A stretch of 56,649 bases of DNA from Gallibacterium faecale (GCF_027920745.1 NZ_JAQIBB010000002.1:1-56649); one strand, 5' to 3'; counted from the first letter of the stretch, positions 42,855 through 51,754 are shown. Notes: generated by a model not told the origin, from the sequence alone. Program-made: numbers and translations.

Positions 42855-43595
42855 ATGAATATTTTATTAAGTAATGATGATGGAATTCATGCTGAAGGCA
42901 TTCAAACTTTAGCGACATATCTACGCAAAATCGCTAATGTCATTGTTGTGGCTCCCGATCGTAACCGTAGTGCAGCCTCTTCTTCTCTCACGTTAATAGA
43001 ACCATTACGTCCAAGATTACTGGATAATGGGGATTATTGTGTTAATGGCACACCAGCTGATTGTGTTTATTTAGCAATGAATCATTTACTTTCAGGTAAG
43101 ATTGATCTTGTCGTTTCAGGTATCAATGCTGGCGTGAATTTAGGTGATGATATTTTATATTCTGGTACTGTTGCCGCAGCTTTTGAAGGTCGCCATTTAG
43201 GATTACCTGCGATAGCCGTTTCACTTGATGGCAGACAGCATTACGAAACAGCAGCACAAATTGTCTGTGAATTAATTCCTAAATTACACTCAAACATTTT
43301 GCCTAAAAGAGAGATCTTAAATATCAATGTGCCAGATATTCCTTACGATCAACTGAAGGGGATTAAAGTAACCACTTTAGGATACAGATCAAGCGAAGGC
43401 GAAATTATTAAACAAACTGATCCTCGAGGAGAATCAATTTATTGGTTAGGTTTATCGAGCCTACCAGAACATGCTGGTGACGGAACAGATTTCCATGCAG
43501 TTGCGAATGGATATGTTTCAATTACGCCTATCCAAGCTGATATGACGGCACATCATTCATTAAAAGCTGTGCAAGATTGGTTAAATCTAGGATAA
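42855..43595 (+). CDS. surE: 5'/3'-nucleotidase SurE
   Basis: 246 residues. Metal-dependent phosphatase of nucleoside monophosphates and short polyphosphates. The N-terminus MNILLSNDDGIHAEGI holds the metal-binding D8-D9, with VAPDRNRSAASSSLT and VNGTPADCVYLA as further family blocks. surE-pcm-nlpD is the stress/stationary-phase cluster in E. coli, there ending in rpoS. pcm follows 6 bp later. Confidence 0.96.
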   Translation: MNILLSNDDGIHAEGIQTLATYLRKIANVIVVAPDRNRSAASSSLTLIEPLRPRLLDNGDYCVNGTPADCVYLAMNHLLSGKIDLVVSGINAGVNLGDDILYSGTVAAAFEGRHLGLPAIAVSLDGRQHYETAAQIVCELIPKLHSNILPKREILNINVPDIPYDQLKGIKVTTLGYRSSEGEIIKQTDPRGESIYWLGLSSLPEHAGDGTDFHAVANGYVSITPIQADMTAHHSLKAVQDWLNLG

Positions 43596-43601
43596 AACAC
43601 T

Positions 43602-44228
43602 ATGTCCGTTGAGCAACAACGTTTGGTAAATGAACTTTATCATCGAGGAATTACAGATGAGGCTGTTTTACGTGCAATGTATGAAATTCCTCGCCCATTC
43701 TTTGTTGAGGAAATTTTTAGTAAACATAGTTATGAAGATATGCCTTTACCGATTGGTGAAGGGCAAACCATTTCTCAACCTTATGTCGTCGCCAAAATGA
43801 CTTGTTTACTTGCATTACAACCAACGGACAAAGTTTTAGAAATTGGTACAGGTAGCGGTTATCAAACCGCTATTTTAGCTAAACTGGTTCAGCACGTTTT
43901 TAGTATTGAAAGAATTAAAAAATTACAATGGCGTGCGATGCACCGCTTTAAAAAACTTGATCTACATAATATTCGTTTAAAACACGGTGATGGTTGGGAA
44001 GGGCTTAAAGGTCATGCTCCTTTTGATGCCATTATCGTTACTGCTGCACCTTCACAAGTTCCCCCAGCCTTGTTAGAGCAACTCGCTGATGGTGGACGCC
44101 TAGTATTACCTGTTGGTGATGAAAATTACCAAGTATTACAACGTATTACTCGTATTAAAGACAAATATAAAGTCGAAAATATAGAGGAAATTAAATTTGT
44201 ACCTCTAGTTAAGGGAGATATTCTATGA
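43602..44228 (+). CDS. pcm: Protein-L-isoaspartate O-methyltransferase
   Basis: 208 residues. Repairs isoaspartyl residues in aged proteins by SAM-dependent methylation. The family blocks PLPIGEGQTISQPYVVA and VLEIGTGSGYQTAILA (SAM site) are present, and GRLVLPVGDENYQ is near 165. It overlaps yqaA by four bases (ATGA). Cytoplasmic. Confidence 0.95.
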   Translation: MSVEQQRLVNELYHRGITDEAVLRAMYEIPRPFFVEEIFSKHSYEDMPLPIGEGQTISQPYVVAKMTCLLALQPTDKVLEIGTGSGYQTAILAKLVQHVFSIERIKKLQWRAMHRFKKLDLHNIRLKHGDGWEGLKGHAPFDAIIVTAAPSQVPPALLEQLADGGRLVLPVGDENYQVLQRITRIKDKYKVENIEEIKFVPLVKGDIL

Positions 44229-44800
44229 ATTTGTTTGGTCGTTTATATGACAAAACAATGAAATGGTCAAAACACCAATTTGCATTTTATTGGTTATTAT
44301 TTGTAAGTTTTATCGAAGCTATTTTTTTCCCAATTCCTCCTGACGTAATGTTAGTTCCTATGTCAATGTCAAAACCCCAAAAAGCATTACACTATGCAAT
44401 TTATTGTGGTTTGGCTTCAACTATTGGTGGTATGTTAGGTTATGCAATAGGGCATTATGCTTTTGATTTAATTAAAGATTATATCACTACTTTAGGATAC
44501 CAATCGCATTGGGATACTGCGGTTTCTTGGTTTGAACGCTGGGGAATTTTAGTGGTCTTTGTTGCGGGATTTTCGCCAATTCCATATAAAGTATTCACAA
44601 TTTGTGCTGGTGTGATGAATATGGCTTTCCTACCTTTTGTTGCTACCGCATTCGTTTCTCGTACAGCAAGATTTATTCTTGTTGCCAAATTATCTGCTTG
44701 GGGTGGAGAACGTTTTGCTGCTCAATTACGCAATTATATTGAAATCATTGGCTGGGCCGTTGTAGTATTAGCAGTCTGTGCCTACTTCCTCTTGAAATAA
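44225..44800 (+). CDS. yqaA: YqaA-family (DedA-like, VTT domain) membrane protein
   Basis: 191 residues with four to five membrane segments. WSKHQFAFYWLLFVSFIEA and FFPIPPDVMLVPMSM at the N-terminus and VVFVAGFSPIPYKVFTICAGVM are the YqaA type of the SNARE-associated/DedA (VTT) family, inner-membrane proteins linked to lipid movement and membrane homeostasis; the exact role of YqaA is unclear. It is inserted between pcm and nlpD, 20 bp before the latter, and overlaps pcm. Confidence 0.87.
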   Translation: MNLFGRLYDKTMKWSKHQFAFYWLLFVSFIEAIFFPIPPDVMLVPMSMSKPQKALHYAIYCGLASTIGGMLGYAIGHYAFDLIKDYITTLGYQSHWDTAVSWFERWGILVVFVAGFSPIPYKVFTICAGVMNMAFLPFVATAFVSRTARFILVAKLSAWGGERFAAQLRNYIEIIGWAVVVLAVCAYFLLK

Positions 44801-44819
44801 TCATTTAATAGGAATACTT

Positions 44820-46019
44820 ATGAAACAATCTTTTTTACTTCTTCCTGTGCTTGCAGCCATTCTTGCTGGCTGTAGTAGTAATAATTCTGCACCTGTTGAA
44901 GATGCAGACGGAACCTTAACGCCGGGAATTATGCAATCTGTTGGAAATGACAGTAATTCAACTTGGGAACCACAAGTACAACAACAACAAATGCCAACAG
45001 ATATGATGGCAACACCGGCAGCAACGCCAACCCAACAACAACCTGTAACTCAACCACAACCAACTTATCAACAACCTGCACCTGCCGCAGCACCAGTAGC
45101 TACACCAAAACCTGTAGCAACACCTGTTCCAGCTGCAAAACAACAAGTTTCTCAAGATTTTACAATTCCAAGAAATCCGCAAACTAATGCGCCTGACTAC
45201 AGTAAAATTGATAAAGGATTCTATAAAGGTTCAACTTATACCGTTCGTAAAGGCGATACAATGTTCTTGATTGCTTATATCTCTGGTATGGATGTACGTG
45301 ATCTTGCTGCATTAAATAATATTCCTGAACCTTACAAATTAAGTGTAGGACAAACATTAAAAGTTAATAATAGTACAGCAGCAACATCAGCTTCTGCACC
45401 TGCACCAACTCATTCAGCACCAGCAGCTGCAGCTCAACCACAGCAACCAGCAGTGACTTATACACCTGGTCCTAATGGTACTGCTTACGGCTCAGACGGT
45501 ACTATTGTTGGTCCGATTAAATCAACTGCTGGTGTAGCACCTACAACCGCAACTAATTCTGTAAATACAGTTCCTGTTACTGCGGAACCAGCAGCACCAG
45601 TAAGCCAACCAGTTACTACAATGCCAGCTGCAACCACTAATAATAGTAATATCACTTGGATCTGGCCAACCAAAGGTAATGTTATCCAAGGATTTTCTAA
45701 TAGTGATGGTGGTAATAAAGGGATTGATATCGGCGGATCACGTGGACAAGCCGTTTATGCTGCTGCTCCAGGTCGTGTAGTTTATGCTGGTAATGCTTTA
45801 AGAGGTTATGGTAACTTGATCATTATTAAACATAATGATGATTATCTTAGTGCCTATGCTCACAACGAAACGATCTTAGTTAAAGATCAGCAACAAGTTA
45901 CTGCTGGTCAACAGATCGCTAAAATGGGAAGCTCTGGAACTAATAGTGTAAAACTTCACTTTGAAATTCGTTATAAAGGTAAATCAGTTAATCCAACCAC
46001 TTACTTACCAAGAAACTAA
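44820..46019 (+). CDS. nlpD: Amidase activator lipoprotein NlpD
   Basis: 399 residues. Lipobox LAGC gives lipidated C18. A Gln/Pro/Ala-rich linker (about 50-110) and a second at 190-275 flank a LysM peptidoglycan-binding domain at 139-183 (YTVRKGDTMFLIAYISGM). The C-terminal M23/LytM domain (280-399) is degenerate: the usual first His of HxGiDi is replaced (NKGIDIGG) and HxH reads KLHFE, so it should not cut peptidoglycan but activate an amidase such as AmiC. No rpoS follows, as is usual in Pasteurellaceae. RBS AGGAA. Confidence 0.92.
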   Translation: MKQSFLLLPVLAAILAGCSSNNSAPVEDADGTLTPGIMQSVGNDSNSTWEPQVQQQQMPTDMMATPAATPTQQQPVTQPQPTYQQPAPAAAPVATPKPVATPVPAAKQQVSQDFTIPRNPQTNAPDYSKIDKGFYKGSTYTVRKGDTMFLIAYISGMDVRDLAALNNIPEPYKLSVGQTLKVNNSTAATSASAPAPTHSAPAAAAQPQQPAVTYTPGPNGTAYGSDGTIVGPIKSTAGVAPTTATNSVNTVPVTAEPAAPVSQPVTTMPAATTNNSNITWIWPTKGNVIQGFSNSDGGNKGIDIGGSRGQAVYAAAPGRVVYAGNALRGYGNLIIIKHNDDYLSAYAHNETILVKDQQQVTAGQQIAKMGSSGTNSVKLHFEIRYKGKSVNPTTYLPRN

Positions 46020-46031
46020 TTTCTCATTTTT

Positions 46032-46060
46032 AAAACGGTATCTTCAAGATGCCGTTTTTT
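46032..46060 (+). terminator. Rho-independent terminator after nlpD
   Basis: AAAACGGTATCTT (46032-46044) pairs with AAGATGCCGTTTT (46046-46058, one G-U wobble) and runs into TTTTTT, 12 bp after the nlpD stop. Confidence 0.85.
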
Positions 46061-46148
46061 ATTGCCTTAATGAAATTCCTTTTACTTCTTTTCTACTTTT
46101 CCGCTACCATAGATTTATTCTTAGTATTATTAAATTTAAGGAACTCTT

Positions 46149-46598
46149 ATGACGTCTATTTGTATTATTACAGGGAGCACTTTAGGCGGTGCTGAATACT
46201 TAGCTGAACATATCGATGATTGTTTACAACAACACGGCTTTTCTACTCGTATTTTTCATGGTCCTGAGTTAAATCAGGTGATCGAGGATAAAATTTGGTT
46301 AGTTGTTACCTCTACACATGGTGCTGGCGATTTACCAGATAATCTACAACCTTTATTTGAACAATTAGCTGAAGATCGACCTGATTTAAGTACTTTACGT
46401 TTTGCTGTTGTTGGTTTGGGAAATAGTGACTACGACACTTTCTGTTTTGCAGTAGATCGTGTAGAAAAAAGCTTAATTGATCTAAAAGCAACTCAACTTT
46501 GCCCTTCATTAAGGATCGATGTTTTATCCACTAATGATCCAGATAAAGATGCTGAAATTTGGTTACCTTCACTACTAGATCAGCTTAAAAATGATTAA
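46149..46598 (+). CDS. mioC: Flavodoxin-like protein MioC
   Basis: 149 residues. FMN-binding flavodoxin fold: ITGSTLGGAEYLAEH (phosphate loop), STHGAGDLPDNL, and VVGLGNSDYDTFCFAVDRVEKSL. In E. coli MioC supports biotin synthase and other reactions as an electron carrier, and its transcription enters oriC. Here too it is transcribed towards the origin, with the stop at its edge. It contains seven GATC sites in 450 bp, part of the origin-centred cluster. Confidence 0.92.
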   Translation: MTSICIITGSTLGGAEYLAEHIDDCLQQHGFSTRIFHGPELNQVIEDKIWLVVTSTHGAGDLPDNLQPLFEQLAEDRPDLSTLRFAVVGLGNSDYDTFCFAVDRVEKSLIDLKATQLCPSLRIDVLSTNDPDKDAEIWLPSLLDQLKND

Positions 46599-46982
46599 AT
46601 AATCCACACGATCCTCTGTGGATAACTTGCTTATTTTCCGTTATAAAAACTGTTTTTTTCTTGAATATAATATTGGATCTTTTTTAACCTGTGGATAACT
46701 AATCATTTTATCCACAAGAAAGATCACTTTAATCTAGCTGATCTTAACAAACAAAAAAAGATCCTAACTCATTAAGATCTATTAAGAAAATAGCTTTCTC
46801 CACAAGGATCTCGCGATCTATTAATAACAATAATAAAAAGATCTCTATATAAAGATCTTATATTACTTTTTGCGATCTTTTTTAAGATCCACCATAAAAT
46901 TAACTTTTAACAGATCTTAATTTTTCGGTTAAAATAGCTCGATTTTTTTACCACTCTATAGATTTCAATTTTTAGGTTTTTT
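46599..46982. other. oriC: Chromosomal replication origin oriC
   Basis: The 384 bp between mioC and mnmG, the position of oriC in E. coli and Haemophilus. DnaA boxes: TTATCCACA at 46708-46716 (plus), its reverse complement at 46617-46625 and 46690-46698 (minus), and one-mismatch boxes at 46600-46608 (TAATCCACA) and 46796-46804 (TTCTCCACA). Thirteen GATC sites lie between 46610 and 46916. On the mnmG side AT-rich 13-mers starting GATCT (46776, 46815, 46840, 46854, 46874, 46913) resemble the E. coli L/M/R unwinding repeats. I did not identify Fis or IHF sites with confidence. Confidence 0.93.
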
Positions 46983-48872
46983 ATGTTTTATCCAAATAAC
47001 TATGATGTCATTGTTGTTGGAGGCGGACATGCGGGTACAGAAGCCGCTCTCGCACCAGCAAGAATGGGATTAAGAACATTATTAATTACACATAATATAG
47101 ATACTTTAGGACAAATGTCTTGTAACCCTGCTATTGGTGGGATTGGTAAAGGCCACTTAGTAAAAGAGATCGATGCACTCGGTGGCTTGATGGCTCATGC
47201 TACTGATAAAGCTGGGATCCAATTCAGAACATTAAATAGCAGTAAAGGGCCTGCGGTACGTGCAACTCGTGCTCAAGCTGATCGTGTTTTATATCGCCAA
47301 GCAGTAAGAACAGCTCTTGAAAATCAACCTAATTTAGATCTTTTCCAACAAGAAGTAACAGATATTTTAATTGAAAATGGTCATGTTACAGGTGTTACAA
47401 CTAAAATGGGTCTGACTTTCAAAGCAAAAGTGGTGGTATTAACAGCAGGGACTTTCTTAGCAGGTAAGATCCATATTGGTTTAGATAATTATGAAGGTGG
47501 TCGTGCTGGTGATCCTGCATCAGTACGTTTAGCAGAACGTTTACGAGATCTTGATTTACGTGTTGCTCGTTTAAAAACAGGAACACCTCCTCGTCTAGAT
47601 GCGCGTACAATTGATTTTTCTGTATTAAAACAACAACATGGAGATGAAATTCTTCCTGTATTTTCTTATATGGGAAGTGTTGATGAGCATCCACAACAAG
47701 TACCTTGTTACATCACGCATACCAATTTAAAAACGCACGATATTATCCGATCTAACTTAGATCGCAGCCCAATGTACACAGGGATCATTGAAGGAGTAGG
47801 ACCTCGTTATTGTCCTTCGATCGAAGATAAAGTTATGCGTTTTGGTGATCGCAATGGGCATCAGATCTTTTTAGAGCCAGAAGGATTAACCAGTAATGAG
47901 ATCTATCCAAATGGGATCTCAACAAGTTTGCCATTTGATGTACAAATGGGGATCGTAAATTCAATGCAAGGTTTAGAAAATGCAAGGATCGTGAAACCGG
48001 GTTATGCTATTGAGTACGATTACTTTGATCCAAGAGATCTCAAACCTTCATTAGAAACAAAAGCGATCAATGGTTTATTCTTTGCTGGTCAGATCAATGG
48101 TACAACAGGTTATGAGGAAGCTGCAGCACAAGGTATTTTAGCGGGATTAAATGCAGGGTTGCATGTCCAAGATAAAGAAGCTTGGTATCCTCGCCGTGAT
48201 CAAGCTTATATCGGAGTTTTAGTTGATGATCTTTGTACACTTGGTACAAAAGAACCTTATCGAGTCTTTACCTCTCGTGCTGAATATCGTTTATTGTTAC
48301 GTGAAGATAATGCAGATATTCGTTTGACAGCAATTGGTAGAGAATTAGGCTTGGTTGATGATGCGCGTTGGGCAAGATTTAATCAAAAATTAGAAAATAT
48401 TGAATTAGAGCGTCAACGTTTAAGACAGATTTGGATTCATCCACGTTCAGAATATTTAGCAGAAGTTAATGCGGCATTAAATTCACCATTAATGCGAGAA
48501 GCTAGTGGTGGGGATCTTTTACGTCGTCCAGAAATGACTTATGAGAAATTATGTACTTTAACGCCATTCCAGCCTGCGATGGCAGATAAAGAAGCGGTAG
48601 AACAAGTAGAAATTTCAATTAAGTATCAAGGCTATATTGAACATCAAAATGAAGAAATTGAGCGTCATAAACGACACGAAAATACTTTAATTCCAGCACA
48701 TTTTGATTATTCTGCGGTAATTGGCTTATCAAATGAAGTAAGAGCGAAGCTTGAACAACATAAACCAGTATCGATTGGACAAGCTTCTCGTATTTCTGGA
48801 ATTACGCCCGCTGCGATTTCAATTTTATTAGTTTATTTGAAAAAGCAAGGTATGCTTAAGCGTGGAGAATAA
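46983..48872 (+). CDS. mnmG: tRNA uridine-5-carboxymethylaminomethyl(34) synthesis enzyme MnmG (GidA)
   Basis: 629 residues. FAD-binding partner of MnmE that modifies U34 of several tRNAs. FAD motif VVGGGHAGTEAALA at the N-terminus, SCNPAIGGIGKGHLVKEID, and the second FAD region GYEEAAAQGILAGLNA near 375. It is the first gene to the right of oriC, transcribed away from it. The first two thirds (to about 48240) carry 23 GATC sites, after which they almost disappear. rsmG begins within 10 bp of its end. Confidence 0.97.
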   Translation: MFYPNNYDVIVVGGGHAGTEAALAPARMGLRTLLITHNIDTLGQMSCNPAIGGIGKGHLVKEIDALGGLMAHATDKAGIQFRTLNSSKGPAVRATRAQADRVLYRQAVRTALENQPNLDLFQQEVTDILIENGHVTGVTTKMGLTFKAKVVVLTAGTFLAGKIHIGLDNYEGGRAGDPASVRLAERLRDLDLRVARLKTGTPPRLDARTIDFSVLKQQHGDEILPVFSYMGSVDEHPQQVPCYITHTNLKTHDIIRSNLDRSPMYTGIIEGVGPRYCPSIEDKVMRFGDRNGHQIFLEPEGLTSNEIYPNGISTSLPFDVQMGIVNSMQGLENARIVKPGYAIEYDYFDPRDLKPSLETKAINGLFFAGQINGTTGYEEAAAQGILAGLNAGLHVQDKEAWYPRRDQAYIGVLVDDLCTLGTKEPYRVFTSRAEYRLLLREDNADIRLTAIGRELGLVDDARWARFNQKLENIELERQRLRQIWIHPRSEYLAEVNAALNSPLMREASGGDLLRRPEMTYEKLCTLTPFQPAMADKEAVEQVEISIKYQGYIEHQNEEIERHKRHENTLIPAHFDYSAVIGLSNEVRAKLEQHKPVSIGQASRISGITPAAISILLVYLKKQGMLKRGE

Positions 48873-48879
48873 CAACAGT

Positions 48880-49509
48880 ATGTTACTTGGCAAATTAACG
48901 CAATTATTGGCACAAGCTAACATTTCTCTACCCGATCAGCAAAAAGCTCAACTAGTGAAGCTAGTTGAGCTTTTACATAAATGGAATAAGGCTTATAACC
49001 TGACTTCTGTGCGTGATCCTGAAGAGATGTTGGTTAAACATATTTTAGATAGTTTAGTGGTTAGCCCTTATTTACAAGGTGAACGATTTATTGATGTTGG
49101 TACAGGCCCTGGCTTACCTGGCTTACCTTTGGCGATTATCAATCCAGATAAACAATTTTATTTATTAGATAGTTTAGGTAAAAGAATTCGTTTTATCCGT
49201 AATGCAATTCGAGAATTAGGATTAACGAATGTAGAACCTGTTCTAAGTCGAGTGGAAGAGTATCAACCAGAACAAAAATTTGATGGTGTCTTAAGTCGGG
49301 CATTTGCATCTTTACAGGATATGGCGGAGTGGTGTCAGCATTTACCAAGTGAAAAAGGTATTTTTTATGCTTTAAAAGGACAATACCAAGAAGATGAAGT
49401 AAAAATGTTAAATGATAATTTTCAAATTATTGATGTTATTAAATTAACTGTGCCTGAACTGGTGGGTGAAAGACACTTAATTTGCTTAAAATCTGTAGCA
49501 AAAATTTAA
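48880..49509 (+). CDS. rsmG: 16S rRNA (guanine527-N7)-methyltransferase
   Basis: 209 residues from ATG 48880, which aligns with the usual MLxxKLxxLL start of RsmG; a GTG at 48862 inside mnmG would add six residues (MENNNS). GGAG of the mnmG end serves as RBS. SAM site DVGTGPGLPGLPLAI near 72, and HKWNKAYNLTSVRDPEEML near 36 is the family block. It methylates G527; loss gives low-level streptomycin resistance in relatives. mnmG-rsmG-atp is the conserved order. Confidence 0.96.
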   Translation: MLLGKLTQLLAQANISLPDQQKAQLVKLVELLHKWNKAYNLTSVRDPEEMLVKHILDSLVVSPYLQGERFIDVGTGPGLPGLPLAIINPDKQFYLLDSLGKRIRFIRNAIRELGLTNVEPVLSRVEEYQPEQKFDGVLSRAFASLQDMAEWCQHLPSEKGIFYALKGQYQEDEVKMLNDNFQIIDVIKLTVPELVGERHLICLKSVAKI

Positions 49510-49590
49510 CAAAAAAGTACATAGCGGCTCAAAAGTTAAAATTTTTCTTAAAAATGTTAAGTTTGTAACACTTTTATAGTATTAAATTGA

Positions 49591-49618
49591 TTGCATAAAA
49601 TAGAACACCTCGTATAAT
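49591..49618 (+). promoter_or_regulatory. Promoter of the atp operon
   Basis: TTGCAT (49591-49596) and a perfect TATAAT (49613-49618) with a 16-bp spacer, 55 bp before the atpI start. A short hairpin (AAGGGC/GCTCTT, 49632-49647) lies in the leader. The rest of the 163-bp gap holds AT-rich sequence with no further clear signal. Confidence 0.65.
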
Positions 49619-49672
49619 TGATGGTGTTTGAAAGGGCTATGGCTCTTGTATTTAGTAGTAAGTGTCTAAAAT

Positions 49673-50062
49673 ATGTCAATATGGTTTAACCATACTAAAA
49701 CATTATATAAAAAGGTTTTCATAATAATGGCAGTTTTTATTGCCATTGTTTTTGTTGGATTATATCCATTTCAATCTGTTTATGCTTGGCCTTTTCTATT
49801 TGGTGCACTAATTGGCTTAATTCCACAAATCTTATTTGTTGGCTTTTTGCTGTTTAGAGGATTAAATACGCCTCAAGCAAACAAGATTAAAGTGTTATAT
49901 CAAGCGGAAATTTTTAAAGTTTGTATAACAATTTTGTTTTTTGTGATGTTGTTTGTCATAGATAAAACAATTTCACCATTAGGTCTATTCGGTGGTTATT
50001 TTGGTGTAATCATTTTGAATAACCTATTGCTATTTATTTTGAGAAATAGCAATTTAACTTAA
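49673..50062 (+). CDS. atpI: ATP synthase accessory protein AtpI
   Basis: 129 residues, four hydrophobic segments (about 18-35, 36-62, 77-95 and 100-122). Small, poorly conserved membrane protein at the head of atp operons that helps assemble the c-ring in some bacteria. Identified mainly by position and the FGALIGLIPQILFVGFLLFRG segment. No good RBS is visible, in keeping with the low expression of this gene. Confidence 0.85.
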   Translation: MSIWFNHTKTLYKKVFIIMAVFIAIVFVGLYPFQSVYAWPFLFGALIGLIPQILFVGFLLFRGLNTPQANKIKVLYQAEIFKVCITILFFVMLFVIDKTISPLGLFGGYFGVIILNNLLLFILRNSNLT

Positions 50063-50093
50063 TCAGCATTTTAACAAATCAGTAGGAACAAAT

Positions 50094-50903
50094 ATGTCTG
50101 CAGAAGGTTCAACTCTCACTTCTATGGAATATATAAACCACCACCTAGGTAATTTAAAAGCGGGTGAAGGTTTCTGGTCATTCCATTTCGATACCCTTTT
50201 ATTTTCTGTTATTTGCGGTGTAGCATTTTTATATATTTTTTATCGTGTTGCACAAAACGTTACCACAGGAAAACCAACGAAATTACAAGCTGCTGTAGAG
50301 ATTTTGGTTGAATGGATCAACGGTATTGTGACAGAAAACTTTCATGGTAGCCGTAATGTAGTCGCACCATTAGCATTAAGTATTTTTGTATGGGTATTCT
50401 TAATGAATACTATCGACTTAGTTCCTGTTGATTATTTACCTAAATTAGCTGCGATTTTATCTGGAGACGATCATATTCATCTTCGTGCAGTACCTACAAC
50501 AGATATGAACTTAACCTTTGCTTTAGCATTAGGTGTTTTTGTTCTGATTATTTATTACACAATCAAGTCTAAAGGTGTAAGTGGTTTTGTTAAAGAATAC
50601 ACAATGCATCCATTTAATCATTGGGCTTTAATCCCGGTTAACCTTATTCTTGAGTCTGTAACCTTACTTTCTAAACCAGTATCGTTATCTTTGCGTTTAT
50701 TCGGAAATATGTATGCTGGTGAATTAATCTTTATTTTGATTGCTGTGATGTATTCAGCCAATATGGTAGTTGCTGCAATGGGGATTCCATTACAAATTAT
50801 TTGGGCAATTTTCCACATTTTAGTTGTTACATTACAAGCATTTATATTCATGATGTTAACCGTGGTTTATTTAAGTATTGCTTATAATAAATCTGAACAT
50901 TAA
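50094..50903 (+). CDS. atpB: ATP synthase F0 subunit a
   Basis: 269 residues, about five to six membrane helices. The essential arginine is in SLSLRLFGNMYAGEL near 203, facing the c-ring. Provides the proton half-channels. RBS AGGAAC. Followed by atpE after 56 bp. Confidence 0.96.
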   Translation: MSAEGSTLTSMEYINHHLGNLKAGEGFWSFHFDTLLFSVICGVAFLYIFYRVAQNVTTGKPTKLQAAVEILVEWINGIVTENFHGSRNVVAPLALSIFVWVFLMNTIDLVPVDYLPKLAAILSGDDHIHLRAVPTTDMNLTFALALGVFVLIIYYTIKSKGVSGFVKEYTMHPFNHWALIPVNLILESVTLLSKPVSLSLRLFGNMYAGELIFILIAVMYSANMVVAAMGIPLQIIWAIFHILVVTLQAFIFMMLTVVYLSIAYNKSEH

Positions 50904-50959
50904 TTGTTTTTTTAACCTCAGCATTTTTGCTGTTATCTTTAACCAAACTGGAGAAAAAT

Positions 50960-51214
50960 ATGGAAACTGTAATTAGTGCAACAATTATCGCTGCATCTAT
51001 CATGTTCGCTTTTGCTGCTTTAGGTACCGCTATTGGTTTCGGTATCTTAGGGGGTAAATACTTAGAATCAGCAGCTCGTCAACCTGAGTTAGCAAACTCT
51101 TTATTGACCAAAATGTTCATTGTTGCTGGTTTACTTGATGCGATTGCGATGATTGCGGTAGGTATCGGTTTATACTTTGCGTTCGCAAACCCATTCGTTT
51201 CATTGTTAGGTTAA
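50960..51214 (+). CDS. atpE: ATP synthase F0 subunit c
   Basis: 84 residues, two membrane helices joined by the polar loop ARQPE (39-43). The proton-carrying acid is D60 in GLLDAIAMIAVG, matching D61 of E. coli, and no sodium-type ligand set is seen, so a proton ring is expected. ATG 50960 follows CTGGAG; a longer frame from 50927 adds an unlikely soluble leader and is rejected. Confidence 0.96.
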   Translation: METVISATIIAASIMFAFAALGTAIGFGILGGKYLESAARQPELANSLLTKMFIVAGLLDAIAMIAVGIGLYFAFANPFVSLLG

Positions 51215-51271
51215 TACATAACGGATTACTCTGTTATAGAGTAAATCACCAACTTCAATAGGAGGTCCGTT

Positions 51272-51742
51272 GTGAATATCAACGCAACATTAATTGGACA
51301 AACAATAGCCTTTATCATCTTTGTATGGTTTTGTGTGAAATATGTTTGGCCACCAATTATTAAAGCTATCGAAGAACGCCAAACTCAAATTGCGAATGCA
51401 TTGGCAGCAGCTGAAGTAGCGAAAAAAGAACAAGCTGATACTAAAGCATTAATTGAACAAGAAGTAAATGCGGCGAAAACACAAGCTCAATCAATTATTG
51501 ATGCAGCAAATCGTCGTCGTAATGAAATCTTGGCAGAAGTGCAAACAGAAGCGGAAGCTTTAAAAGCTAAAATTGTTGAACAAGGTTATGCACAAATTGA
51601 AGCAGAACGTAAACGTGTTCAAGAAGAATTACGTGTTAAAGTTGCTTCATTAGCCGTTGCGGGAGCTGAAAAAATTGTTGCTCGTAATATTGATGAAGCG
51701 GCTAATAATGACATCATTGATAAACTCGTGTCTGAATTATAA
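51272..51742 (+). CDS. atpF: ATP synthase F0 subunit b
   Basis: 156 residues. N-terminal membrane anchor (LIGQTIAFIIFVWFCVKYVW) and a long Ala/Glu/Lys-rich coiled coil to the end, forming the peripheral stalk dimer. The start is GTG with an excellent RBS AGGAGGT, consistent with the length of E. coli AtpF (156). Confidence 0.96.
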   Translation: MNINATLIGQTIAFIIFVWFCVKYVWPPIIKAIEERQTQIANALAAAEVAKKEQADTKALIEQEVNAAKTQAQSIIDAANRRRNEILAEVQTEAEALKAKIVEQGYAQIEAERKRVQEELRVKVASLAVAGAEKIVARNIDEAANNDIIDKLVSEL

Positions 51743-51754
51743 GGAAGGTAGGCT

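Noticed and set aside
44958..45187. Two open frames of about 74 codons on both strands within nlpD
   Set aside because: They arise from the repetitive Gln/Pro/Ala/Thr codons of the NlpD linker and have low-complexity, implausible products (Thr/Ser-rich or Trp/Cys-rich).
50927..51214. A longer AtpE starting at ATG 50927
   Set aside because: It adds eleven residues not found in subunit c, whereas ATG 50960 has a proper ribosome site and gives the usual start.
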